Assembly: GCA_030015575.1 (NCBI GenBank)
Contig: JASDDO010000001.1
Coordinates: forward strand, 323,239,595 to 323,303,594
Source of the DNA: Agapanthus africanus
Taxonomy: Eukaryota; Streptophyta; Magnoliopsida; Asparagales; Amaryllidaceae
Length of the DNA stretch: 64,000 nt
Reading direction: 5' to 3'
Position numbers and translations under genes: made by a program. Under the pieces are notes generated by a model. It saw only the letters and a program-made list of their open reading frames with translations, made no database searches and was not told the origin of the DNA. This document shows, one piece after another, positions 1-12,554 of the stretch (position 1 is the first letter of the stretch; every line of letters starts with the position of its first letter).

Positions 1-1632
1 TATAGAATAGTTCATATCTTAACAATATTAAGGTACGGGGAGTTGTCCGGCTTATGCTTAAAACCAGACTCTGGATAACTCAAGGCACGTTTCTGTAATG
101 GCTGTTTGTGGGTTGACCCGGGCTATGACGAGGGTTGACTTTCTACCATCTGGATGATCAATAGTGATATTGTTCTTGACTCGCCACAGTTTTAGTAAAG
201 ATGGATTTTTTCAGAAAACAGTAGTGGGAGTATGGTAGAACTGGAAGTGATTCCAGAACTGCAAACGATTACTGAAAATTTGATAAGAACCTAAAGATTC
301 AATCTGGATTGACATTCCATTGGCCACTCCGTAGATAAGGTGGGTAACCTCAGGCACTCGAGAGGTACTTCGGTATGCTCAAGGACGGTGACAGAGAGGT
401 TCTTGTTTACCCAGACTTGCCATTGCTGTTGTTCCAGACTGTGAGACCCGACAGGAGGATGAGTATAGCGTCGTTCTAAACTAGCTTTAGAAGTGTACGT
501 GTATATGATTCTGCCAGAGGGTTGTTGTATTCAGTGGGAGCAGCGGAAGCATTGGTGGACAAGTGGCTTATGTCTATTTATAGACTAAAGCAGATATAGC
601 GGAGATAGATCATCTATTTCTGATGTGACAGTCATAGGTTTGACTTCATCAGAATAGGGGATGGATCTGTTAAGAAGGTAGTAGGGTGTGATGTCCTAGT
701 ATTTGGATGACATACACAGATTGGGAAGTGAAATTCCTATACTACGATCGGTTATACTTTGGTTGTCACACAGTGGTTTCTCCACAGAGGACTTGGATAT
801 TATATCAGAAATTCTGGTTACTAGATCTATAGTTTTAGATCTTGATTTGGGAAGTGTCCCAATCAGGGTACTTAGACAGCATTCTAAAGGTGTTTTAGAA
901 TGGATGACTCCAGGCATGGTAGTGTACCTGCAGGTGAAGGAGTCACCCACTCTAAAGGTGTCTTACAGACTAAAGGGGAGAGGGATGTGCATGATTGGCA
1001 GATCACTTGCTTAGGCAATTGAGTCAATTATGAGATGTCAAGTACCACAACAGATGTTGTTTTTGCAGTAGATGCAATAAGTTGATATTGATCCAATCCT
1101 GGAGAAACATTCGGAAGCAGTTTTAGAACATAACTGGATGTTCTAGGGATATGATGACAACAGCTTCCTTCGGGAGAAGGTTATCATTCCAGGCTTCCAA
1201 GGTGACCTGGATGACAGAGTGGCTGTCAGAGTTATAGTTTTCCCTCTGACGAGGGGCAGTACTTTGGACAGGTGGTCCAAGCAGATATTGAGGGAGGTGT
1301 GGCGCAGGATACTGATTATTTTCAGTTGACGATACAGTCTACGAAGTTTGGATTTGGAGTTCATTTATGAACTAGGTCCCATCACATATCCAGACATATT
1401 CTAAGACAGGTATTGCTCATTTCGGAAGATGGCTTTCTCCGTGAACTTGAGATTAAGAGAGACATAGAAAGAAACATCAGAGCAGATCCACTAACTGAAG
1501 ATATTACTCGAACGCAATAGTTTCGCAAACGGGCTTTGTGAGACTGACTAGTAGAGGAGTTGGGTGTTCTATATCACACGGGCTGTGAGTATGCGACATC
1601 GCAATAATTAGCCTTGAGTTCAAGTAGGAGAT
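1..1632 (+). pseudogene. Element P: decayed copia pol 3' part (RT to RNase H)
   Basis: This is the remains of the 3' half of a Ty1/copia polyprotein on the plus strand, running straight into the P LTR. Around 690-880 the frame starting at 703 reads DDIHRLGSEIPILRSV followed by LSHSGFS, recognisably related to the YVDDILLIGNDIPMLQSV and FLSHRFSM stretch of the copia reverse transcriptases elsewhere in this window. Further on, translation gives a SNPGE-like motif near 1100 and a worn RNase H tail. Many stops and frameshifts are present, so no product is expected. A purine-rich tract (caagtaggagat) ends at 1632, immediately before the LTR. The left part of the element lies outside the window. 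Assignment to copia is firm; the exact family is less so. Confidence 0.7.
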
Positions 1633-3736
1633 TGTTGGATATAGTGCCCTCAGAGTCAATTATTGGATCACAGGCACGCGATTGCAATGATTGAGGGAGG
1701 ACCTATACCGGTAGGACAGTCTTACTCAGGATGATTGCATACTATCTGGTTTGTCTTTATCATCGTGTACATGCTTTAGGTGACATTGCAGTTCACTATT
1801 ACTCATTGATAGAGAATAGTATACTACCATGGTTTGTCTTTATCATCGTGTACTGCTTTAGGTGACCTTACAGGTCGCTATTATACGTTGATAGAGCCCT
1901 TAGGATTCTTGCTTGACGACCAGCAGTATGATGGCGATCATATACGTGGGAGCTGGGGTCTATAAGCACATCCTTAAAAGGTCCTTAGTCGTGGGAGTTT
2001 CGAGACTGGGCATCGATACTCCATTAGTAGACTAGTGTATACAGTCGAGACCCCGACGAAGAGCGGTGGCCGGTCTTACAAGCCATTGGTGTCAGTTGGT
2101 TCACCTAAGATGTATAAAAGTGCTCATTGGGTTACGAGTACACCGGACAGGACTCGCCGGGAACATGTTAGTTGGTATTATACCTAGCGTCAGATAGCAG
2201 TTCCCTGGTGACATGTGTACAGGTTTGTTCATCGACCTGAGATCGTCATTTGTCTCGTGTGAGTTCCCACTGTACTTTGATTACCACCCTACCACGGCTC
2301 AAAGGAGTCATGCAAACTTGTTTTAGTTGGGTACAGTCCCGAGCCACATGGAGGCAGTGTGCGGATCGGCAGGGGTTTCGTCTCTCCCGGTATTGGGGGT
2401 GAGATCGCGCTGTGTCTAGGAGAGCCATTACACGAAGTCCTTGGCCAAGGCAGGAGATTTACTGGTAGGTATTCCAGTAGTATCTCAGGGTGTTCTGGGA
2501 TACACTCCGACACGACTTGTACCGCTTCCGGAGGTCTGTCATTTACCAACCCCCTAGGCCCGACATACGATGCTCATAGACGAACGGACCGGACTGTACG
2601 GATATTGTCACTGACAGACTCGGTAGGGTGTCAGGAAGAGTTCGCTCATCGACCTCCCTTTTGGTCAATACCTGGTAGCCCGTTACGTACTGCTAATATC
2701 TCTGATGTGCTAGTGGTTAAATCCACAGCCAAAGTATTGACGAGTCTTTAGAGTCCCCCACAGACAGTTTTTCAAGTTTCGGGCGAAACGTTGTAGAGGC
2801 CGTATGATATATGGCAGGGTTCGATCTTATACGTGCGGTATTGCACGGATCATGATCGGACGGATCATACTAGCGGGCTTTGGTTTAAGCCGGATCCTAG
2901 TATTAGATTTGTTGGATTACTTTAGTCTCATCGCATTCACATTCAGTGAGAATGCGGATACAGGTATGTATATACAGGTGAGGGGTATCCTTGTGATCCG
3001 TTACGAGTTACTTTAGATGTTGCCGGATCTTTTTATTGGACCAAACATTTGAATTAATGTTTGGATGGTGGAAATAATGAGCTAGAATTCATCATGAGAT
3101 GCATTAATGTGACATGGACATATATTATGACTCATGGTCTCTTTTTTTGTGAAAAATGTCACATTAGTGGATTGATTTGTGTTGATATGATGAGAGAAGA
3201 GAGAGAGGGGCTGCCTTATGAGTAGTTTTGGTCTTGTATTTTTATGCTAGAGCACTCTCTCTCACTCTCAATCTATCACAACAAAAGAAAAGAAAAAGCT
3301 CCTTATTCTTCTTCTTCTTCTTGCTCAAAGCTTCCATCAATGGCTTCATCTCTAACCTCCATCCAAGCAATGGATGCAAGAGACAAAGTGATCACAAACA
3401 TTCTCTACAACACCTTGGACACGTCGGCTAGCACACTTCATGCCCGAGTTGCTTCGAATGAAGCGGGAGCCCGTAAAAACACTCGTAGATGTGGTGCCCT
3501 TTCCGACGAGGAGATCAAGACCGGAGATGCCGCGAGGAGCTTGGGATGGTGGCCAAAGACCGAAGGACACGGGTCGATCGGTATAGCATTCTATCCCTTC
3601 TCTTGATAGCTAGTTGTAGGTTAATGGTTCGATCTAGGTTTTAAGCATACGATAGCGCCGGTTTTCAAGTTAAGAAAAATTTTCATTTCCGCATTTTGTC
3701 CTCGGAAAGACGGCTGGGCGCTACCGTAGACTTACA
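1633..3736 (+). repeat. Element P 3' LTR (copia, 2104 bp)
   Basis: The LTR runs from TGTTGGATATAGTGCCC to GTAGACTTACA, which matches in reverse the LTR ends of the minus-strand copia elements (tgtaagtc...taaca). A purine tract precedes it. An internal block near 2370-2660 is clearly related to the U3 block of the A, B and C LTRs. The downstream flank ctatt (3737-3741) should be the target duplication, but the left flank is outside the window. The LTR interrupts the gag gene of gypsy element E. Plus-strand ORFs inside it (for example 2359-2751 and 3244-3606) are not conserved in related LTRs and are not annotated as genes. Confidence 0.8.
1748..1913 (+). repeat. Two-copy 83-bp tandem duplication in the P LTR
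   Basis: The string GGTTTGTCTTTATCATCGTG occurs at 1748 and again at 1831. Both copies continue through a related CTTTAGGTGAC, TTGATAGAG sequence, giving a period of 83 bp. The duplication lies in the U3 part of the LTR. Confidence 0.75.
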
Positions 3737-4450
3737 CTATTCACCTTCATCTCCTCAGTAGCTACCAAATACGGAGCATACACCGACAGCTCGGTAAACA
3801 GCACATCGTACTCGGCCACTGTCATGCCCGGAGTCTGGCATAACGACTCGAAAATGCGCGCTCGAGCATCTCTGACGCTCTATGGAAGAAAACACGCAAG
3901 AAACACCATCACGAAATCAGCCCAGGTCATAGGAGAAAGACCTGCGGCTCTGCCCTTTTCTAAGGACTCACACCACTTCTGGGCCAGACCCTCCAGACGA
4001 AAACTCGCGAACTCCACCCATCTTTCGTCGGAGTATATCAGCGAACGACATATCCTGGCCATCCGGTCGATAAACGACCGTGGATCCTCAGCTGCATCGG
4101 TGCCAGTGAAAAACGGAGGCCTCAGCCTCCTGAACTCCGATAATGATACGGTAATCAACTCCGTAGCTGCAGGTACAACTGCCTGAACCATAGGCACCAA
4201 CACCGTCCCCGTAACGGGTGGAACAACCTCCTGCCTCTGCATTCGAATGGCCTCAACTAACGACCCCATCATCTGGCACAAATCCTGCATACCAGCACCC
4301 AGCATAGCCATATGGTCTGTAAAAGGTGGATCAATCTGTCCCTACACAATAGGCGTATTGCCCGGATCAGTCCTCGTCTCAGATGAGTCAACTCTGACCT
4401 CGGCCCTCACGGGCGCTCTCTGCGCCCTCGTAGTCTTCGACGGTATAAAG
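3737..4450 (-). pseudogene. Element E: Ty3/gypsy gag, truncated, two nonsense codons
   Basis: This is the N-terminal part of a Ty3/gypsy Gag (retrotransposon capsid-like) protein on the minus strand. The reading frame from about 4440 to 3737 shows gag hallmarks: LRPPFFTGTDAAEDPRSFIDRM near 4160, FASFRLEGLAQKWCES near 4000, and [17 protein letters not shown] near 3800. Two in-frame stop codons interrupt it, at 4342-4344 and 3880-3882, and the frame resumes after each, so decay here is by point mutation. The gene is cut at 3737 by the P LTR, and the rest of gag and pol lies left of the window. The gag motifs and the TGTCACGACCC LTR terminus suggest the Del/Tekay chromovirus group, which is an inference. 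Confidence 0.75.
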
Positions 4451-4668
4451 GCTGGAAAAGGAAACAGGATTCGATAAGAATACAGAAATCAAATCACAAG
4501 GATGTATATAATCACGGAAGGAATTTCAAGCAATAAGTCCTAAGGTCACTTAGGCGGAGTACCGTGTCGTAACTATGCCGTGGAACATACAAACGCTACG
4601 TCATTCTGCTTAAGCTGCCTACTCCATCATACCAAGGTCATGCTACACTTCGAAAGGTAAAACCTAGC
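4451..4668 (-). other. Element E 5' untranslated leader
   Basis: Short leader between the E primer site and gag. No ORF or repeat is seen. Confidence 0.5.
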
Positions 4669-4680
4669 GCTCTGATACCA
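4669..4680 (-). other. Element E primer-binding site (tRNA-Met initiator)
   Basis: The minus strand reads TGGTATCAGAGC, complementary to the 3' end of plant initiator tRNA-Met. It lies 4 bases inside the LTR, as expected for minus-strand DNA priming. Confidence 0.9.
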
Positions 4681-4684
4681 ACTT

Positions 4685-7600
4685 TGTCACGACCCAAGTT
4701 AGGCACAAGACCGGCACTTAGACTACGTAACGTCAACAGGCGTAACGCAAATAAATAAGCCAAAACCCAAGAATCTAAACCATCAAAAGAAGGAAAAGAT
4801 AGAAACCCCATTTAAAATCTCAAGTAAAACTTAAAACATAAGTTTGTTTTCATGAAAATTTCGGCAGCACCTCCTTTGTAAAAACTAGCCGCGAAACGGG
4901 TACAAACATAAGATATAAGTAAAGCATCTCCAACCGGAAGCAAATCTCACCCAAAGGCGGAAACAACCACCACAATAGATATACGACGCCGAAGCGAAGG
5001 AAAAGACAATAATCAACATAAATAAAGGCCGGCACACACGAGTACGACAACCAGAGTCATAAGAATATACAACAATGATCCTCACAACTCGTCTCTAAGT
5101 CAATACATGAAGATAGTAGATAGAGTGTACTAGATACAAAGGATATACAACGATATCATTGGATAACCGCAAACCCACCTATAGCAAAAAGGCCTCACAG
5201 CCAACCGTAGCGGTATCCGCAAAAGTATAGATAAAAAGGCGCCCTGCCGCGACTACTGTGAGGGTCAGACCTACAAAACACTGTGGCACAACGGGGGTGA
5301 GTTGCCAACTCGTGAATAGTAAATAACATCATACAGTAATCATAAATATGCATGAACAGCGATAATCTATCATGAACTCTGATAGCATAAGTATGGCAAT
5401 ATAGGTATGCAACAATCATGTAAAGGTACATCATCAGGGTACTACAACTACATGAAGCAATGCATATCAAATAAATGCTGAGTATGGGATAAAACATGTC
5501 ATCCTCATGGAACCCTCGTCGTGGGAATACCAATGTCCATCAATGACACTCCAATCCTAATACCAAAGGCACCACATCCTCCGATCGGCCCTCATATCCT
5601 GTAAGTCTCATGGAACCTAAGCGTCCAACATCGACACCCGAAAACATCATGAAAACTAGTGTACAGCATCGACACGTAAATACTCATCTGTCAAGCGCTG
5701 TCACCATGACTGGCCCTGATGTCAGTACATCTCATGGAACCTGAGTGTCCACATCGACACCCGAAATCCACGTAGCATGTCTGAACATGACTCCGGTCGG
5801 TATCCCCCAGATATCCGCCGAGTCCAAATAATATCACCGGTAGGTAGTGGTCCTTCTGTCAGGCTCATCGTCTACACCACGAAATCACCTTTCGCTCTGG
5901 GGTACCATACCGGGTCCACCATGTATCCACAAACGGTGCCTCCCGCTCCTCGAATCGGGTATCACATGCCAAATATCAGAACCGAGAATCACATGGTGGA
6001 CGCACTGAAATATCATATCAAGAGAAACCGGGGTTTTAATACTAATACACATTTCTTGAAATATCCCCGCAGTTCTCAAATCCAGAAATCACATGAAATC
6101 CATATCTCAATGCGTAAATCCATGTAAATATGATATATGCAACATAAACAGTAATATGAGCATGTCAAGGAAAAACCGCTATTTAACCGCAACAAGTTAT
6201 TATATATATCATGCGGTTCCAAATTTCTCCGAAAAAAAATGTGACATCATATACAGGTGAACATGTAGCTATAGCAAGGTATACGTGTAGCAGGTAGTTA
6301 TGCAAGTATACTACCTCTCATATGCTCAATGGAAATAAGGATCTTGTCTCAATGTCCCTAACCAATACAATATCACGTATGTATATGTCAACTATATCTC
6401 ATATGCATAATGGAAATAAGGATCATGTCTCAATGTCCCTAACTAATACAATATCACGTATGTATATGTCAACTATATCTCATATGCACAATGGAAATAA
6501 GGATAATGTCTCAATATCCCTAATCAATACAATATCATGTATGTATATGTGTTATGCATATTATGGCAATTACCGACGGTGTGTGTGTAGCATACAATTA
6601 GTGCTCGTGCAATATGAATCGTCAATAATAGTGTAGTGTCCAAAAGGTGCAAGTCCAGTCACAACAAGTGATAATATGCAATGATGCTCATGCACAAACT
6701 CTATATGTGTATATAAACATGCAGCTAATATCATATCATATTCAGCCCTGACAGATAACGCCATATGGGCGATCTCCCAGTAGATGTTAAATCTACTCAC
6801 CAATAATCTCTAGCTAGGCAGATCCAATCACCTGCTTCTCTTTCTTCGCAGCGTCCGAAGTCCCCGCCTGCGACCCTATTAACACAAAACATAGCCAATG
6901 CAAAATCTCAGAAATTGACCAATACCACGTACAACTACGTTTTGACCGATGCACCAACTCCAAAGCAACTCACAAGTGTCCGTCTAGAGGCGAACGTACG
7001 TGGCAACACTACGAAACCAACCCAAGTGCAGCAGCTACACAAGATCACAAACCGTGTCGGATAACGTTACACGCGCACTCAAACCACTAGAATATAGCAA
7101 ACTAATCCCATATTTCGTATACTGTAAAAACCCAAAAATCAAACAGTACCAAACTCCCCTAAACCACAGAAGACAACTACCCTACAAAAACCAAACCCCA
7201 ACACCCCCTAACGGCCGAGGTCGCCGGATTTCCTCCTCAAGTCGCCGGCCAAAACAGGTGGGATGGGGTTCGTGCTTCAGGTGTAATCTTAGGGTCACTA
7301 GTACAACACTATTGTATTGTTTGATTTTACAGTAAAAAACCCAGGACATAGCAGATCACAGAGACTCTAAAATGACACAAAGAATACGATATTTGCACGA
7401 AACGATACTTTAAGTGTTCTAAACAGCAACCAATAAGCTACACAACATTATAACTCCTATTTAACAGTTTAGAGATTATACCTATCCACACTTGCTCACA
7501 AGATCCTAGCTTTCCATGCTCCAAGCGATCTTAGAGGCAAAAACAAGACTTTTGAAGTGTTTTGGTGAGATTTGATCATGTTTTGTGATGAATGGTTAAG

Positions 7601-8067
7601 GTTTCAGTTGAGAGAAAAAGGGAATGAGAAATAATTGAGAGTGATAGAGTGAGAGAGAATGAGAGGGTATGAGAGAGTAAAGGGTGAGAGGGTGAGTGTA
7701 GGGTGAACTAATTCCTTATGCTTACTCTCTCCCTCACCTCCATTAATGCAACCATTAATGCCTCCATGACTCACCTAGCCACCTCTCTCTCTATCCGAAA
7801 CAAGGAAAATATCTCTCACCAAATATCTATCTCAAGGTTAAGGCAAGGTTAATCAAGGCATGGATTGCTTAAGGTGTCATGGTCTTTAAACAAGATTAAC
7901 ACTACTACCCTCTCACATTAACATGCGCATGTGTGTGCAAGCCATAACAAATAATGATAAAATGTTAATTAATTGTTATGAAATGTGAGGAAACCGATTT
8001 GGTAAACTTTTCTCTAAAAACCCGCATTATCGCTTAATTAACACTAATCGCATTCTAAGGTGTTACA
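4685..8067 (-). repeat. Element E 5' LTR (gypsy, 3383 bp)
   Basis: The LTR has plus-strand ends TGTCACGACCC and GGTGTTACA, a common pair for Del/Tekay-type gypsy LTRs, and abuts a tRNA-Met primer site. It contains an 81-bp tandem repeat (6317-6555) and a GC-rich inverted pair near 7212-7250. It ends against copia LTR sequence at 8068, implying that E inserted into X1; the expected target duplication would be atgag (8068-8072), with its partner off the window. ORFs inside the LTR such as 5195-5533 on the minus strand have no recognisable domain. Confidence 0.8.
6317..6555. repeat. 81-bp tandem repeat, about 3 copies, in the E LTR
   Basis: Three successive units begin TCTCATATGC at about 6317, 6398 and 6479. 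Each contains ATGGAAATAAGGAT, TGTCTCAAT and ATGTATATGT. Units differ by a few bases and the last one decays near 6555. The plus-strand ORF across it (6322-6636) is a by-product of the 81-bp (27-codon) period. Confidence 0.85.
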
Positions 8068-9292
8068 ATGAGTCCTTTGTCGCACGATTTATCGGGTTAT
8101 TGGGGTCTGACAGATTCTAAACCCTAGACCCGATATGCGATACTCCTAGACGAAGAGACCGGACTGTACTGTGACTGTCACTTATAGACTTTGTAGGGTC
8201 CGGATGAGTTTGCTCGTCGACCTACTTTTTTCTTGATCATACCTGGATAGCCGTTATGTACAGACAGTGCCACTGACGTGCTTGTGGATTACCCCATCAG
8301 GGGATTGGATCCGAAAGGGTTTCGAATATGATTCTATATAACTTACTGCCGGCGTATTGATAGGTCTATAGAGTCCCACAACGAAAGTGCCAGCCCGGGC
8401 AATGTTGATGTGGCATGTGTATAGGATAGTACGGGAGTTCAATTAAATGAATGATTTAATCGAATGTCCGAAAAATACTAGCCGGTTTACAAAACGGAAT
8501 ATTAAGTCAAGTGTTGACTTAGTAACTGTATTATGATGTGGTTTCTAGTATTGTGTATTGGATACACACTCTCTCTATTTTTATTATATTAGTATGAGAT
8601 ACTGATATATTATTATTACGTATACGATACGTAAAATGGAAATGTATTTGATACATCTTTTCTTCTCTTTATAAATATGTATATATATATATAAAGTAAA
8701 GAGATATGATATATGTTAAGAATAAACATAAAGAGAAAAGAAATGAAACGAAAAGAAATAAGAAGAAGAGTGGACTTTTTCTTACTTTTAACCTCTTCTT
8801 TTCTTTGATGACTCACTTCTTCTCTTCTCTTCTTATTCTTTTATGTTAATTCTAATTCATATTTTTTCCATGAGCCATCTTCTTCATCTTCTTCCTCCTC
8901 TCTACAAAAATTGTAGAGGTTAGAAATGAGGTTAGAATTTAAAAAGAGAATGTTTTTCTTGATCACATCACCTCACATATTAACCTAACTAGTTCAATGT
9001 GTTAGTTTCTTCGCTTGAGAAGTCAAGATGGAGTTTCGGGTGGCCACTCTGCACCGTGGATCATCTACGGCGAGGCGGTTGGCTAGTAGACTCTCCGGAG
9101 ATCACGAAGTCTAGCTTGAGTCTTCCGATGGCGATCGGACATACTACAAAGGTTGTAGAACTCTAAAATTGCTCTCTTTTCTTTTTTGCTATTGCAAGTA
9201 TTTGATGATCTTGCTTAGGTTTTGGTTCTATGTTTGAAAAATTATTGTTTTCTAATTCTGTCGCGCTTCGTGAATGTCATGACCCTAGAACA
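8068..9292 (+). repeat. Element X1: partial copia LTR, plus strand
   Basis: This is the downstream part of a copia LTR in plus orientation. Near 8148-8169 it carries the block containing ACCGGACTGTAC that is shared in reverse with the A, B and C LTRs. Near 8085-8130 it matches the reverse of the B LTR around its TTATTGGGGTC. Its right end is near TAGAACA at 9292, followed by minus-oriented copia leader sequence. The left part of the LTR was separated by insertion of E. The exact right end is uncertain by a few bases. Nothing coding is seen. Confidence 0.6.
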
Positions 9293-10564
9293 GAAACCCT
9301 ACATTATGACCTTGACAGAGGTCAACAAACCATATGTCGCAGTCAAGTTCAACCCGTCATTATCTTGATTGCATTAGACCTACCCGCTTGACCCATGACA
9401 GAAGTCAACAAGGTCGCACTATTGGAGTTCGGTGCCCGCGACGCAGAAGCCGCGGCCGAGGAGGAAGCGATAACAAAAATTTTACGCGAGCACCAAACAC
9501 GCATAACCCAAAATACAATTCATACACCTAAAAAACATGCAAAGAGTATGAAATCATAACCTTCGACGCGTGTCCACCCAATTGTGGAAGACCCCTCCAA
9601 GCTCATAGCCGCCAGGATCGGGCTTGAAAGTCGACCACCCTTGCCGGAAAAGATCCATCCGAGGGAAACTTGAAAAAGCTCTGACCGATGATCCAAACTT
9701 GCTAAGGATGGATGGTGGGTGATGTGGGAATTTTTCCACTACACTTTTCACTCATAACCCTTACTCAAAAGAGAGCAAGAAGAAGGTGAAGAGGAGGAAA
9801 ATGGCTAAGTCTCACATGAAGCATGCTCAAGTGTGGAATGAAAAAATCCTAGTGTAGAATGAGAATGGCTTAGCTTTTTCAACCATGCATGAATAGTGCA
9901 ACCAATAAATGATCACAATCCAAGCCATTCCTCTCTACAAGCATGAGCATGCTTCATGGCACCTCGTTTCCTATTTGTTTTTCCAAAAAGAAAAACAAAT
10001 ATGAGGTGTCCTTCTTGAAGCATTCCCGTATAAATACGAAATACTTCACCTTGTATATGTATCGCTACATATACACGTATCCGTATAAAAATACGGATAG
10101 CACCAATGAGAAAAAATGAATAGTGAACAATAATACTAAAATATATATAAATATATATAAATTATTTAATCAAAACCTGATTTAATAATCCGGCTTAATC
10201 CTAAGCCGGCTAGTATTATTAACTGTCTGATTAAAGTCCGTATATCCCGTACACCTATTTAATCGGACCCCTGCACGTACCAACGTATGGCTTCTACATC
10301 TATCACCTGAACCGAGAAACCCCTCTTTGTGGGACACTAAAGACTCAACAATACGCTGGCAGTAGGTTTACGCACAAACACGTCAACGGCACTAGCTCTA
10401 CGTAATGGCTACCTAGGTACTTGCCGAAAGAGGGGTCGACAATCAAGTACGTCCTTACCCTACTGAGCCTGATTGTGGCAATCTCCGTACAGTCCGGTCT
10501 TTTCGTCAAAGAGTATCACATATCAGATCTAGGGGTGGATAACGTCAGACCCCTACTAACCCGA
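9293..10564 (-). repeat. Element X2: copia leader fragment plus partial LTR, minus strand
   Basis: At 9310-9413 there are two copies of the TTGAC..GTCAACAA leader motif found three times in the leaders of A, B, C1 and C2. The rest (about 9480-10564) resembles a minus-oriented copia LTR, including GTACAGTCCGGTC near 10488. No primer-binding site is found between leader and LTR, so an internal deletion is likely. Sequence changes to a gypsy-type LTR at about 10565. A GC-rich stretch at 9433-9460 recalls the hairpin of other leaders. Confidence 0.6.
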
Positions 10565-12162
10565 TGTGACATTTCAGAATATATTAATTAATATTTTTGG
10601 AATTTAAATAATAAAATAATTAAATTCCACGAAAACTATACGAGTATAGATTTAAGTTTTCGTAGAATGGTATAATTGTATACCTATATTTTGGAAAATA
10701 TTGGAAATTAATATGAATTATTATTTATGGAACCATTTATTGGATTTGGGCTTTTATAAATTATTATACAATTATTTACATACAAGTTTATGTTAAACTT
10801 GATTAGTATATTACTAATTATGCATTAAGCCAAATCCATTTTTGTTAATCATGTTTGATGTGCGATGACACATTTTATTTGTTTCATGCTTGGTTTCATT
10901 TTAGTTTGTTGTCTTTTGTTTTTAAGAAAAAAGAAAAGAAAAGAAAAATGGGAAAAGAGAGAGGAGACATGAAGGGACCTAGTATTTATGTAGAGAGAGA
11001 GTGAGAAAGAGAAAGAGAGAGAGTTATGGTTACCTACAACCATTCCTTCATTTCTTCTTTCATTTCCTCATTCTTCATCTTCTTTCTCCTCATCTTCCTT
11101 CATCTTCCTCCACCCTCACTACCACCTTGCACCATCCCCAAAACCTCATAAAAACCTCACACCACCTTCACAAAAAATGTCCACAACCTCATCATACACC
11201 ACATGGAGGAATCAAGTTGGAGTTTTGAGCACTTTGGATCATCTAGGAATTTTCTTGAGTTGCTCCTTTGAGGTAAAATACTCATTCTTGTTCAAGTTTT
11301 AAGTTTCCTAACCTCAAGTTTAGTTTAGAGTTAAAAAGTTTAAGTTTTGTGATCTTGGAAAATTCTAGGATGAGAGTTAGTGGATGGAACTTGTAGTAGA
11401 GCTTAGTAGAGGGTTTAGGGAGTGTATACAATACCATTAGTGATAAGTGAGGGTGATATAGTGGAGAAATTCTCGGATTCAACGAACTTAGAATTTTTCG
11501 ATATCGGATGTTTGACGAAATGTGATGATCAATTAGAATATGGTATGAATTGGGGACTCCAAAAATTAAATTGCAAACACGGTAAGATGTGCAGGCATAT
11601 AGGAAGCCACCCCAAAAGAGCGAGCCCAAACCATTTCGTTATGGCCGCCAATTTATTCTTATTGGCCGTAAATTGTGGCCCAAGTGTGGAATTAGGGTTT
11701 GTTTTTTTTTCCATAGCTCAATCATCTGATAACTAGGCCTATCCATTGTGCAGAATGTTCTAATTTCACCTTTGGTAGAATTTAGAGCCATTTTACTTGT
11801 TTTCTGTCTATGTTTTCCGACTTTTGAACTTGGTTTTTGATATTTAAGTTTTGACTCGGTAGCTTGTCGTCCATACGTCAATGCCAGGGGTTGTTTTGTT
11901 GTTCTTGCATGCGTGGACCATATGTTCTAATCTATGTGCGCTTCGCTTGCCATATCGGTTTTCAGATTTGATTTTGATTTCGATACGATATGCATTGATT
12001 TGTAGGTACATTTGGATAGACTTCCGGGATGACGAAGGAGAGCAATGCGTTCATCGACTTCAGCTAGAGCAAGGATAGTTGGTGTGTAGATGTTTATCTA
12101 CGGGGAAGTCGGGTGGATGGCGTATAGCACCCCTGCAACCATAGTATTAGGATATTAAAGAT

Positions 12163-12190
12163 ACATTATATATATATATATATATATATT
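12163..12190. repeat. (TA)n microsatellite
   Basis: Alternating TA run inside the F LTR fragment. Confidence 0.9.
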
Positions 12191-12309
12191 CTTGATGTGT
12201 ATACCCAGCTAATAGGGTTCTGGGATACTATAAACCACAGTAATATATGTGTAGGAAGGTATATCCCTAGTTTTAGTTTTCCTTAGTCCATGAATTATAT
12301 GTATTTACG

Positions 12310-12310
<1 letters not shown>

Positions 12311-12351
<41 letters not shown>
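12311..12351. repeat. (TA)n microsatellite
   Basis: About twenty TA units within the F LTR fragment; likely length-polymorphic. Confidence 0.95.
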
Positions 12352-12353
<2 letters not shown>

Positions 12354-12554
12354 TATAAACATGAGGAAAATGACAAGATCATATAATGAGATGAGGATAT
12401 GATCGGATATGATGATACGAGTCGATATGATTTAGTATGAGGATACGAGGCGATATATATATGATACGATATGACATGAGATGATATATAATTATATAAG
12501 ATGAGGTGATGTACGTGACTATAAATCCGTACCAATGATTAGTGATATTGTATG

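Larger units (their letters stand above)
10565..12554 (+). repeat. Element F: partial gypsy LTR, plus strand
   Basis: Sequence starting TGTGACATTTCAGAAT parallels the reverse of the E LTR end (TGTAACACCTTAGAAT), suggesting the start of a plus-strand Del/Tekay-like LTR. It contains AT-rich sequence, TA microsatellites and no coding signal. It stops at 12554 where the C array begins; the remainder should lie right of the window. The immediately preceding bases cccga (10560-10564) would be the target duplication. Confidence 0.5.

Noticed and set aside
2359..2751. 130-residue plus-strand ORF, a candidate host gene
   Set aside because: It lies wholly inside the P LTR, and the matching region of related LTRs does not keep this frame open.
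3244..3606. 120-residue plus-strand ORF with serine-rich start
   Set aside because: It lies in the U5-side part of the P LTR. Low-complexity TTC repeats create the frame and no family is recognisable.
5195..5533. 112-residue minus-strand ORF
   Set aside because: It is inside the E LTR, cysteine- and tyrosine-rich by composition, without homologous frames elsewhere.
6317..6555. CRISPR-like array
   Set aside because: The repeats are contiguous 81-bp tandem units with no unique spacers, in a plant retrotransposon LTR.
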